From Chrysochromulina parva (lineage: Eukaryota > Haptophyta > Prymnesiales > Chrysochromulinaceae), in assembly GCA_002887195.1 (NCBI GenBank), contig PJAB01001032.1, positions 1 to 18,005 on the forward strand: a stretch of DNA of 18,005 bases, written 5' to 3'. Below the pieces are notes generated by a model. The model saw nothing but the letters and a program-made list of their open reading frames with translations. It was not told where the DNA came from and made no database searches. Both the position numbers and the translations under genes were made by a program. Below are positions 7,890 to 14,991 of this stretch, piece after piece (position 1 is the first letter of the stretch; each line of letters begins with the position of its first letter).

Positions 7890-8270
7890 GCCACTTCATT
7901 GACGTGTGAGAAAAAGCGCCGCGTAGGCGCGAACGGCTTTCCCTCGTGAACATGTACACGAAACAGAAACCATAGAAACCACAGCTGAATGCCAACACAT
8001 TCCCAAGCGTGCGCCTGAGGTGTGGCGGGGCGCGCTTGACTGGTGTGCAAGCTATCTAAGTTACGAAAATGGTAAGCGTACCTATGTTGCGCCTTGCGTG
8101 ACAGCCCGCGCTGGGCCGCTGCGCGCTCGTCCGCGTGTTGATGAGGTGTACTCCTCCAGTACACACTGCTGCGTACTGTGAATGGGTACTGTGCTGAAGT
8201 TACCGGTCTGTCCGCGTCTGTACCGGCACTGGGACTGGCTGGTGCACTTGAGATGCCGTAAGGGTCATCG
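7890..8270. other. Convergent intergenic region with a short perfect hairpin
   Basis: These 381 bp lie between the ends of the ABM-like gene (+) and the STPG gene (-). There is no credible gene. A perfect small hairpin, GTGTACT-cctcc-AGTACAC, lies at 8146-8164. A long minus-strand frame (7565-8296) crosses the area but reads as noise and runs antisense to the ABM-like gene. Confidence 0.4.
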
Positions 8271-8294
8271 TCAGTGCACGCCGTACGGGTCATC
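8242..8294. repeat. Short direct duplication spanning the STPG stop codon
   Basis: GCCGTAAGGGTCATC (8255-8269) and GCCGTACGGGTCATC (8280-8294) differ by one base, and each is preceded by GTGCAC. The second copy encodes the C-terminal DDPYG of the minus-strand STPG protein; the first lies just after its stop. Confidence 0.85.
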
Positions 8295-11237
8295 AACGGC
8301 AGAGCCCGTCCACGCGAGCTTCTTCGCGGAAGAGAAGATGGAGTTGTCGCGCACGGTGGTGCTCGAAAAGGGGAAATTCTCGGCGCCCGCCTTGCCTGCT
8401 GATTTCGCGCGCTCGCGTGCGATTTGCTCGCCCACTTCGGGACGGTACGTGCCCGGGGCTACGTGCGCGGCCGTCGTGTGCACCATCTTGAACCGATCGA
8501 ACCTGGAGGAGCCGAAGCCCGTGCCTGGGGCGAGGCTCAGGTTCTGCATTGAGCGTGAGCGCGTGATCCCATCGCCGACCCCGGGCACGAAACCGTCCTG
8601 GCACGGCTCTCCCTCAATATCGTACGCGCCGACGCCGGGCGTGTCCTTGCTGATCCCGAAATTGTGGGTGAGGTGCTGCGCAGAGCCCGAGCGGAACGCG
8701 ACGCTCCCAAGCCCCTGGCGCGCGGCCAAGGGGCCCTTGGACGCGAGGATCGTATCCGGATGCGGGCCGTTCTCGTCCGTGAAGTACGCACCCGGGCCGG
8801 GGGTGGGCTCTCGAAGCGGCAACACGGCCTGGCGCTCGTCAAGGACGCCCCTGGCGCCCCATTGGTCTCCGCGCTGCGACCTCCACGAGGGCGAGCGCGT
8901 GGCCGACACGGCAAGCACGGGCTTCGACGGGTACTGTGGCTCGTACTCCCCGGGACCGCCCTGCGGCGCGTTGGCCACGTCGCCCGAAAAGATGCGCGGC
9001 ATGCGCCCCGAACCAGAGGCGCCCCAGGCGGACTGGTTCCGGTCCCCCGGCCTTTTGCCAATGGCGGCAAAGGTGCCGTGCAGCGCCGAGATGTCGTTGT
9101 ATTGGCCCGGGCCGGGCGAAGGCGGGCCGTGCAGGCGCGCGGAGCGTGACAGATGCGTCTCGGTCCACTCGCGACGCCTCTGCGGCGACGAGCGCACCCG
9201 AAAGTCGCGCCGTGCTCCATTGGGACCGAGTCCGAAGAGGGGCGCTCTGATGGGCGCTGTGCTCACAGCTTCTCGATCAGGCTCCTCCGATGGCGCGGGG
9301 CGCCGTGCTGGGCTTCGCTTCGGATGCTCGGCCGGTGCCGCCGCCATGATGGCCACCGCCACGCTCGCCGCCGTCGTCTCGCCGCGCACCGGCGCCGGGA
9401 GATTCGGGAGATTCGTGCTGCGTTGGGCTTCGTCAGCAGCGGGAGCGTCGGCGGCGGGAGCGTCTCCGTTTGGGTCCTCCGTCCACTCGTTTCCGAACTC
9501 GTCCACGTAGAGTTTGAGCTCAGGTATACTGAGAGAGGGGGAGGGCGCATCGGGGGCACCGGGAGTCTGCGCCGCTCCAATAGCGGCCGAAAACGCGGCC
9601 GCGGCCGAGAAGGCCGGAGGTGGCGGCGGCGGCGACAGGGGCGTTGCCCACTGCTTTGTCTGTGACGAATTCATCTGCGGCGTCTGCTTTGACGAATCCA
9701 TCTGCTTTGACGAATTCATCTGCGGCGTCTGCTTTGACGAATCCATCTGCTTTGACGAATTCATCTGCGGCGTCTGCGGTGGCGGCTCTTGTCGCCGCGG
9801 AGAGGCTGCCGGGCGTCGCGCGGAGTCCATATCAGGGAGTCCCATGTTAAGCAGTCCCATATTAGGACGTCGCGCGGAGTCCCAAGCGTCATTCCCAGCG
9901 CGTGGCGCGCCGGCGCGTGCCGAGCCTCCGTGCCCCCGCGGGCTGCTTGCGCGTGGTGTGCCGCCTCCGTGCCCCCGCGGGCTGCTTGCGCGTGGAGTGC
10001 CGCCTCCGTGCCCCCGCGGGCTGCTTGCGCGTGGAGTGCCGCCACCCATTGCAGTCGAGGGCGTCGCGTGCGCTTGCGGTACCCCCCAGGACTGGCTACT
10101 CCAGATACCGGCTCGACGTGGCGTCTGGGCGCTTTGGGCGGCGCGCGCGGCGGCAGCAGCGACGCGTGCGGCCGCGCTCGCGGCGGCGCTCTGTGCCAGC
10201 GCCTCCGTTGCGTCGGCGAACCCGCTGGAGCACTGCTGCGAGCGCGGCGAGGGTGACAGCGGCTGCGGCGATGTCGCCGCATGACGCGCAGCCGCGGCGA
10301 CACGCGCGGCGGCGGCGGCGCGCGCGTCGGCTGACGCGTCTGCGCCCTTCAGAGCTCGCTCATCGACCTCGGCGTCGCGGCCCGTGTAGCCACCGCTGCT
10401 GCTCGAAGTGGCGGCGGGCTGCGGCGAGGCGAGGAGAGGCGGTGAGCGGGCCCGCGGCGACGTCTTGCGCGCCGCGCTGCTCGGCGAGGGCCCGCCGTCA
10501 CGCGGGTGGTGGCTGCGCAGGAGCTCGAGCAGCTGCGCCCGCGGCACGCTACTCTGCCCGTCCGAGGCAATCGAGTCGAAGAGTGCGTCGATCTCGAGTG
10601 GCGCGGCCCGTAGGCCCAGCCGCAGCATCGCCTGACGGAACTGGCGCCGGTCGACCATTAAGCTTCCAGCAAAGATGTCGACGCCGCCCGGGCCGCGCAC
10701 CGTGGGCGACGATGTCGAGGCGCACGACGTGGAATGGCGTGGCGGTGGCGACGCAGGCGGCCAGTACGACGGCGAGCGCTGCTCGGTTGGTGCGGATTCC
10801 ACCGCAGGTTCAGGCGCGGGCGCATGCTCTTCCTCCTTTCCGGCGACACACCCAAGCCAGCCGCGCGTCGAGGACCGAGTGGTGATAGTGGTCACGGGAG
10901 CGGCGTGATCTGAGTTCAGACACAGCTCTCGCAGGTGCACGAAGCTGAGCCGGCCTTCGTGCGCGCCCTGCTTCCACAGCCAGCTGAGCTCTGTGGCATC
11001 CACTGGCGGGTCTCCTAGCAGCGCGGTACATGCATCCACAAACTCAGCCTCCGCAAGCGCTCCTGGCGCAAATAGGTACAGGACGGAGTATTCGTTGTGC
11101 CGGAGCGCATGCGAGAGTCGCTGAGCTGCAGAGCTGCTCGCTGGCGGCGCCTCCTCCTCAAGGTTGAAGAGTCGAAACAGGACGTCCAGCATTGCGGATG
11201 TACGAAATTGAGCGCCGTTTTGGGCTTCAAGTCGCAT
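8271..11237 (-). CDS. EF-hand-like and SHIPPO/STPG (sperm-tail PG-rich) repeat protein
   Basis: This 988-residue intronless frame runs from the ATG at 11237 to TGA 8271-8273; a second ATG at 11192 (MLDVLFRLFNLEEE) could be the true start. Residues about 42-108 and 182-240 look like degenerate EF-hand pairs (for example FRQAMLRLGLRAAPLEIDAL), without clear calcium loops. The middle (about 250-640) is low-complexity, Ala/Ser/Pro-rich, with two tandem repeats. The C-terminal third holds five evenly spaced PG-rich motifs: SPGPGQYN (about 705), GGPGEYEPQY (760), TPGPGAYF (812), TPGVGAYDIEG (866) and APGTYRPEV (925). The spacing of roughly 50-60 residues is typical of SHIPPO/STPG proteins associated with axonemal or other microtubules. 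A flagellar role is therefore likely. It is head-to-head with the sulfotransferase-like gene. Confidence 0.8.
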   Translation of the reverse strand: MRLEAQNGAQFRTSAMLDVLFRLFNLEEEAPPASSSAAQRLSHALRHNEYSVLYLFAPGALAEAEFVDACTALLGDPPVDATELSWLWKQGAHEGRLSFVHLRELCLNSDHAAPVTTITTRSSTRGWLGCVAGKEEEHAPAPEPAVESAPTEQRSPSYWPPASPPPRHSTSCASTSSPTVRGPGGVDIFAGSLMVDRRQFRQAMLRLGLRAAPLEIDALFDSIASDGQSSVPRAQLLELLRSHHPRDGGPSPSSAARKTSPRARSPPLLASPQPAATSSSSGGYTGRDAEVDERALKGADASADARAAAAARVAAAARHAATSPQPLSPSPRSQQCSSGFADATEALAQSAAASAAARVAAAAARAAQSAQTPRRAGIWSSQSWGVPQAHATPSTAMGGGTPRASSPRGHGGGTPRASSPRGHGGGTPRASSPRGHGGSARAGAPRAGNDAWDSARRPNMGLLNMGLPDMDSARRPAASPRRQEPPPQTPQMNSSKQMDSSKQTPQMNSSKQMDSSKQTPQMNSSQTKQWATPLSPPPPPPAFSAAAAFSAAIGAAQTPGAPDAPSPSLSIPELKLYVDEFGNEWTEDPNGDAPAADAPAADEAQRSTNLPNLPAPVRGETTAASVAVAIMAAAPAEHPKRSPARRPAPSEEPDREAVSTAPIRAPLFGLGPNGARRDFRVRSSPQRRREWTETHLSRSARLHGPPSPGPGQYNDISALHGTFAAIGKRPGDRNQSAWGASGSGRMPRIFSGDVANAPQGGPGEYEPQYPSKPVLAVSATRSPSWRSQRGDQWGARGVLDERQAVLPLREPTPGPGAYFTDENGPHPDTILASKGPLAARQGLGSVAFRSGSAQHLTHNFGISKDTPGVGAYDIEGEPCQDGFVPGVGDGITRSRSMQNLSLAPGTGFGSSRFDRFKMVHTTAAHVAPGTYRPEVGEQIARERAKSAGKAGAENFPFSSTTVRDNSIFSSAKKLAWTGSAVDDPYGVH
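9661..9777 (-). repeat. 45-bp coding minisatellite, 2.6 copies
   Basis: Units at 9661-9705, 9706-9750 and partial 9751-9777 encode the 15-residue repeat KQTPQMNSSKQMDSS in the STPG protein. Copies are nearly identical and keep the frame. Each unit is itself a 27 + 18 bp composite built on GACGAATTC/GACGAATCC. Confidence 0.95.
9925..10041 (-). repeat. 39-bp coding minisatellite, three copies
   Basis: Units at 9925-9963, 9964-10002 and 10003-10041 encode the 13-residue repeat GGGTPRASSPRGH in the disordered middle of the STPG protein. The copies differ by about one base, which suggests recent expansion. Confidence 0.95.
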
Positions 11238-11402
11238 CCCTCTTCACGTACACGTTCACATCCCACTTCCGTCTACTTCTTCAGAAAGTCAACTGGGAAA
11301 GTCTCCTGTCTATTCGAATCACCGTCACATTTAATTGGGACCTTCCTAATTTGTTCCCTAATATGGATTTTTTGAAAGGTCCCAAATCCGGACTCGGACA
11401 CA
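11238..11402. promoter_or_regulatory. Divergent promoter region between STPG and sulfotransferase-like genes
   Basis: The 165 bp between the two starts are clearly AT-richer than the coding DNA. Inverted 10-bp arms TTGGGACCTT (11335-11344) and AAGGTCCCAA (11376-11385) flank a 31-bp AT-rich core, 17 bp before the ATG at 11403. This could be a binding site for a dimeric factor or a 5'-UTR stem. The assignment is positional. Confidence 0.45.
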
Positions 11403-12830
11403 ATGCTCGTCGTCGCGGTCACAATTCTCGCATTCCTCGGCGTGCCACTTGAGAAAAGCAATCTTCTGCAAGCGGAACCCCGGTATGTGGCTCCCAAAGC
11501 GCCGCTGAAGGCGGTTCCCGCTGAGGTCCAGCATGTGGCTCCCAAAGCGCCGCTGAAGGCGGTTCCCGCTGAGGTCCAGCATATGGCTCCCAAAGCGCCG
11601 CTGAAGGCGGTTCCCGCTGAAGTCCAGCGCGTGGCTCCCAAAGCGCCGCTCAAGGCGATTCCCGCTGAAGTCCAGCGCGTGGCTCCCAAAGCGCCGATGA
11701 AGGCAGTCCCCGCTGAAGTCCAGCGAGCGGCCCCCAAAGCGCCGATGAAGGCAGTCCCCGCTGAAGTCCAGCGCGTGGCTCCCAAAGCGCCGATGAAGGC
11801 AGTCCCCGCTGAGGTCCAGCACGTGGCTCCCAAAGCGCCGGCGGAGCGCGCAGAGGTGCTCGTCATTGTCTCTGACCATGGAAGTGGCACCACAGACTTT
11901 GGGGATGCGCTCAACACACACCCATGCATGTTCGACCTCGGGGAGCCGTTCGCGAACCCCACTGGGCTGTGGTCGAACAGCGTGGTAGAGGGGTGCCAGT
12001 ATCCTGAGGCCATTTTCGGCCAGGACTCTGGCCGCCAGCTCATGAATAGCAACGATCAGATGACGACAAGGATCAACCATATCGCAAGAAGCAAGCCGGT
12101 CGGCATGAAGCCGAGCAAGACTCTCAGCGGAACTGACCCCTCGATGTACAAAGATCTGAAGTACAACCTCGGCGAGTACTTCGTCCGCGCCCGCGATCTC
12201 ATCTGTGCAAACGTGCCTGCGGAGGTGTGCCCTCCCTCCGACTGCACGATCACCGTCAAGATGTTCCCGCAGTGGGTGAACGCCAATACGGCCGCACAGG
12301 ACATGCCCGGCACGGTGGAGTCGGACTGCACGATTGCACGTAACGAGAAGGCGATCGTGGCGTGGAAGAAGGAGCTCACAGAGATGAAAGCGAACTCCAA
12401 GGTCGCGACCCTCACGATGACCCGAGACCCACTTAGCAGGCAGTTCTCCATCTTTCGCCGCTTCGCTTCTCCGGGCACAAAGTTCGACTGCGGCTTCAAA
12501 CGCGCCCCCGACGTCTTCGCCGCCGCGGCGAAAGACATCACCGATGGCCTGATCCAGATCGAGGACTGCTGGGCCGATGCTGTGGGTGCCAATAAGTGCA
12601 TCAGCCACGCGCTCCGCCTAGTCGGCCTCACTCCCCGGCCGATGGGTGGCAATGGGACGGCGATCCTGGCCACCGAGCACTCTACTATTTACGACGCGGC
12701 GAGCGAGAGCTGCGCCACCAACCCTTCCGCCACCTTCCAGCGCACGGACGGGGGCGTGCACATGCTCGCCCCAGGTGGCCCGTTCCTCGAGGAGCGTGAC
12801 GCAGACGTGGCCATCCAGCGCCCCGAGTAA
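11403..12830 (+). CDS. Sulfotransferase-like type II membrane protein with tandem-repeat stem
   Basis: The 475-residue frame starts with a short hydrophobic anchor or signal (VVAVTILAFLGVPL, 3-16). A stem region follows (about 29-146) of seven 16-residue repeats, VAPKAPLKAVPAEVQH, plus a partial eighth. The rest is a cysteine-containing lumenal-type domain. VLVIVSDHGSGTTDFGDAL (about 152-170) resembles the 5'-phosphosulfate loop of PAPS-dependent sulfotransferases, and TMTRDPLSRQFSIFRRF (about 337-353) resembles the RDP...S 3'-phosphate site. I therefore call it sulfotransferase-like, acting in the Golgi on glycans or proteins; substrate unknown. The two motifs are in the right order and at reasonable spacing, but overall identity to known enzymes looks low. 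Long antisense frames over the repeats are by-products of the repeat. Confidence 0.65.
   Translation: MLVVAVTILAFLGVPLEKSNLLQAEPRYVAPKAPLKAVPAEVQHVAPKAPLKAVPAEVQHMAPKAPLKAVPAEVQRVAPKAPLKAIPAEVQRVAPKAPMKAVPAEVQRAAPKAPMKAVPAEVQRVAPKAPMKAVPAEVQHVAPKAPAERAEVLVIVSDHGSGTTDFGDALNTHPCMFDLGEPFANPTGLWSNSVVEGCQYPEAIFGQDSGRQLMNSNDQMTTRINHIARSKPVGMKPSKTLSGTDPSMYKDLKYNLGEYFVRARDLICANVPAEVCPPSDCTITVKMFPQWVNANTAAQDMPGTVESDCTIARNEKAIVAWKKELTEMKANSKVATLTMTRDPLSRQFSIFRRFASPGTKFDCGFKRAPDVFAAAAKDITDGLIQIEDCWADAVGANKCISHALRLVGLTPRPMGGNGTAILATEHSTIYDAASESCATNPSATFQRTDGGVHMLAPGGPFLEERDADVAIQRPE
11487..11840 (+). repeat. 48-bp coding minisatellite, seven full copies plus a partial
   Basis: Seven 48-bp units (11487-11822) and an 18-bp start of an eighth (11823-11840) encode VAPKAP(L/M)KA(V/I)PAEVQ(H/R). 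Variants cluster: Leu units first, then Met units, as expected from local unit duplication. The Pro/Ala/Lys-rich product would be an extended stem. Confidence 0.97.
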
Positions 12831-12854
12831 AAACTAGGTGCGAGTACGCTCGTT

Positions 12855-12925
12855 CAGCACCCCGGGGGCAAAGTGCAGGCACTGCTCGGGGATCAAACCA
12901 CGCCCTGCACTTTGCCGGGGTGCTG
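12855..12925. repeat. Strong hairpin: 22-bp stem with a 3-nt bulge and 24-nt loop
   Basis: The left arm 12855-12879 (CAGCACCCC, five Gs, CAAAGTGCAGG) and right arm 12904-12925 pair perfectly over 22 bp apart from three extra Gs on the left. It begins 24 nt after the stop of the sulfotransferase-like gene, so it is probably in its 3' UTR. It could be a small-RNA precursor, a 3'-end or stability element, or a palindromic mobile-element remnant; sequence alone cannot separate these. Confidence 0.85.
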
Positions 12926-13292
12926 CACGGGGGCAACTCGTGGACCCAAAGCGCAGGTCTGCGTGATGGGGCATCAGACAAACCGAGAGCCCCCTCTGAC
13001 TCTCTTTCATCGTACTTGACGAGTCTCACTGAGTCTTCACGTGAGTGTGACCAGCATGTTCCCGAGGCCATTCATGTAACGCAAGGTCCGTATCCCGCGT
13101 TTAGGACGCCGTTGTGCTGAGGTATGCGCGGCGTCCCACGTGTGTATCGCGCGCCCTTCGCGAGATCGTTCGCGTCGGTGTGTGTGCAGCGTGCGTTTCT
13201 GCTGTGGTAGTAGCTCGATGTCGTGGTGTTCGTAGCAGCGCTGCCGCGAACGGTAGGCCCCAGGTCCGAGAAAAGCGTTCGAGGTCCATATT

Positions 13293-13330
13293 CAAGTCAA
13301 GTCAAGTCTCAACAGACAACTTGACTTGAC
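13293..13330. repeat. TTGAC-pentamer inverted repeat, element 1
   Basis: CAAGTCAAGTCAAGTC (13293-13308) is followed by TCAACAGACAAC and CTTGACTTGAC (13320-13330), giving 11-bp complementary arms. It lies 36 bp upstream of the CCDC174-like ATG. It shares TTCAAGTCAAGTCAAGTCT and CAACAGACAAC with element 2. Confidence 0.9.
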
Positions 13331-13366
13331 ATATTCACACCGCGGAGTGCGTGAATCCGAAGGCTC

Positions 13367-14587
13367 ATGTCCTCCTCGTACGGCTGGATCTCCGAGAGCA
13401 CGATCCTACCCAAAAAGCCGCGGCAGATCGAAGATGTCGGCAAGGCCTCCATGATCGACCTGCGTGCGGCCGTCTTCGCGACGGAGGAGGGGCTCAACCG
13501 TCCCGATGCCGGTGAGTTGCGGCGGCACGAGCGTGAACGACGCAAGGCGGGTCCACTGGGCCTGGCCAGCAACAGCGGCGTGGCCAAGCGCAGCGCAGCC
13601 GACACGGCGGAGGGCCTCAATGAGGCCCAGCGCATCAAGGACGCGCTCGCGCGCAAAGCGGAGCAATACGAGCGCATTGTTCGCGGCGAGGCAGATGTTG
13701 CTGTGCTCTCGGACGGGCTAGTCGATTTTGAGCTCAAGAAGCTTCAGACGGGCGCTGCTGACCGCGACGGCGCCTACCCCGAGTTTGCACCACCGCCGGG
13801 CTCCCAGCATCAGGAAGCGTCGCGCCTCGCTTGGGAGCGTACGTCACACGAAGAGCTGCGCCGAGGAGCACGGTCGAGCGAGGCGGCCGAGGAGCACGTG
13901 GCGAGCGTGGCCAAGCGGCGGGCCGAGGACGCGGCTGTGCGCCACGAGACGGAGCAGGGCCGCGCCGCTGCGTCTGAGCAGAAGGGCAAGCGGCAGAGGG
14001 CGCTCGATGACCGGCGCGCCTTGCTGCGTCTCAAGCAGGAGGAGCGAGAGCGAGTGCGAGACGCTTCGGAAGGTCCGCCCGAGCCGCCGGCCACGTCGGC
14101 CGCGATGGTCTTACCGGTCGATCCGCCTGGAGCATTTGGCACGTACCTGCCCAGCGGTGTGGGGGTGGTAGGTGCCACATGCTTGCTGGGAGGGATTGGG
14201 ATGGGGATAGGGAGTTGGGCGCCTGCCGATGGGCGTGCGCTGCCGCTGCCGCCATGGTTCGCGCCGCCCACGCGGGGAATACCTCCACCGGCTCCGCCGC
14301 CGTACGCGACGGCCGCCGTACCCAGAGCGGCGCCCGCGCAGCCGCCGCCGTCATACGCTTCCTCATGGCAACGTCATGCGCCGCCGCCGCCGCCGCCGCC
14401 GCCGCGCTCAGCTGGCGCGGCCGGACCTCAAGGAGAGACCATGAGCACGATGCAGATGATGCAAGCCATGGGTCTGCCGGCGGCCTTCACGAGCAATGTG
14501 GCGAGGCAGGCCGAGCGCGAGGCGCAAGAGGAGGCCCAGGAGGCGAGGGTGCAGGCCACGTGGGCCAGGTTTAACCCGTACAAGTAG
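13367..14587 (+). CDS. CCDC174-like nuclear coiled-coil protein
   Basis: This 406-residue intronless frame resembles CCDC174 in its N-terminal third. ASMIDLRAAVFATEE (27-41) matches the family's SLVDLKAELFRKQEE. NSGVAKRSAADTAE (69-82) matches a conserved patch, and ALARKAEQYERIVRGE (93-108) with DGLVDFELKK (116-125) parallels EEKAKLYEKMTKGD...YLVDFTQK. A charged helical segment (about 150-240) follows, then a Pro/Gly/Ala-rich region including a run of prolines, and a short C-terminal helix. CCDC174 is a nuclear protein linked to spliceosomes and the exon-junction complex in animals; I infer a similar role in RNA processing. The Pro-rich tail is not part of the conserved family core. Pentamer inverted repeats lie on both sides of the gene. 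Confidence 0.7.
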   Translation: MSSSYGWISESTILPKKPRQIEDVGKASMIDLRAAVFATEEGLNRPDAGELRRHERERRKAGPLGLASNSGVAKRSAADTAEGLNEAQRIKDALARKAEQYERIVRGEADVAVLSDGLVDFELKKLQTGAADRDGAYPEFAPPPGSQHQEASRLAWERTSHEELRRGARSSEAAEEHVASVAKRRAEDAAVRHETEQGRAAASEQKGKRQRALDDRRALLRLKQEERERVRDASEGPPEPPATSAAMVLPVDPPGAFGTYLPSGVGVVGATCLLGGIGMGIGSWAPADGRALPLPPWFAPPTRGIPPPAPPPYATAAVPRAAPAQPPPSYASSWQRHAPPPPPPPPRSAGAAGPQGETMSTMQMMQAMGLPAAFTSNVARQAEREAQEEAQEARVQATWARFNPYK

Positions 14588-14758
14588 GCAAAGGGACTCC
14601 AGGTGTCCAGGAAGAGTGACGTGAGTAGACGAGCAGGCCATTACGTTCAAAATCAGGTGGTGGGGATAGTGTGTGAATCCAGAAAGAATACCCCCCTACC
14701 CCTATGCAGGGCCCTTTGGGAGGATTTTGGGTGGTGGGTCCTAAAACGGGCGATCCAC

Positions 14759-14807
14759 CTTGACTTGACTTGTCTTGAACTTCAAGTCAAGTCAAGTCTA
14801 TACATAA
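14759..14807. repeat. TTGAC-pentamer inverted repeat, element 2
   Basis: CTTGACTTGACTTG (14759-14772) and CAAGTCAAGTCAAG (14783-14796) are perfect 14-bp complementary arms around a 10-nt loop. A copy of the ACAACAGACAAC string of element 1 follows, with 10 nt of extra spacer. Confidence 0.9.
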
Positions 14808-14898
14808 ACAACAGACAACCATACGGAAGCCTATCGAATGTGCTCCGGAAGCCAGCAGGGGAGGACGGGAGTAGGCGGAGATGACGGAGGGGGTCCAT

Positions 14899-14917
14899 CT
14901 TGACTTGACTTGACTTG
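14899..14917. repeat. TTGAC-pentamer tract, element 3
   Basis: CTTGACTTGACTTGACTTG, nearly four pentamers, without a matching opposite arm. It is preceded by GGTCCAT, as element 1 is on its left side. Confidence 0.85.
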
Positions 14918-14991
14918 AACTTCCGGCGGTCAACGCCGCGGAAGGCGTCGCCCGGCGCGGATCGCGCTCGTCTGAGGAACTCCCTTGCAGG

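Larger units (their letters stand above)
12831..13366. other. Intergenic region between sulfotransferase-like and CCDC174-like genes
   Basis: These 536 bp hold the hairpin at 12855-12925, then about 360 bp in which I see no gene, tRNA or clear motif, then a TTGAC-pentamer inverted repeat at 13293-13330, shortly before the next ATG. A minus-strand frame at 13101-13295 reads as noise. Confidence 0.5.
14588..14991. other. Intergenic region with two pentamer repeat elements
   Basis: These 404 bp contain pentamer elements 2 and 3 (14759-14807 and 14899-14917) and an imperfect GC-rich stem (TTCCGGCGG...CCGCGGAA, about 14920-14943). The last bases before the HCF164 start (CTCCCTTGCAGG) look like a 3' splice site, so a 5'-UTR intron or an upstream exon cannot be excluded. 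Confidence 0.4.

Noticed and set aside
8139..8206. Possible C/D-box snoRNA (TGATGA then CTGA)
   Set aside because: The boxes are common by chance, there is no closing terminal stem, and no guide region could be supported.
7565..8296. Minus-strand open frame of 243 codons
   Set aside because: It runs antisense to the ABM-like gene, has no recognisable domain, and its composition is typical of an out-of-frame reading.
8182..9510. Plus-strand open frame of 442 codons
   Set aside because: It lies opposite the STPG repeats; the sense strand carries clear PG-rich motifs, and this frame has none.
11358..12608. Minus-strand open frame of 416 codons with regular repeats
   Set aside because: The repeats are the antisense of the 48-bp unit, which stays open in several frames. 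The sense strand has the anchor and sulfotransferase motifs.
13101..13295. Minus-strand open frame of 64 codons
   Set aside because: Low-complexity, no homology, and overlaps the pentamer inverted repeat.
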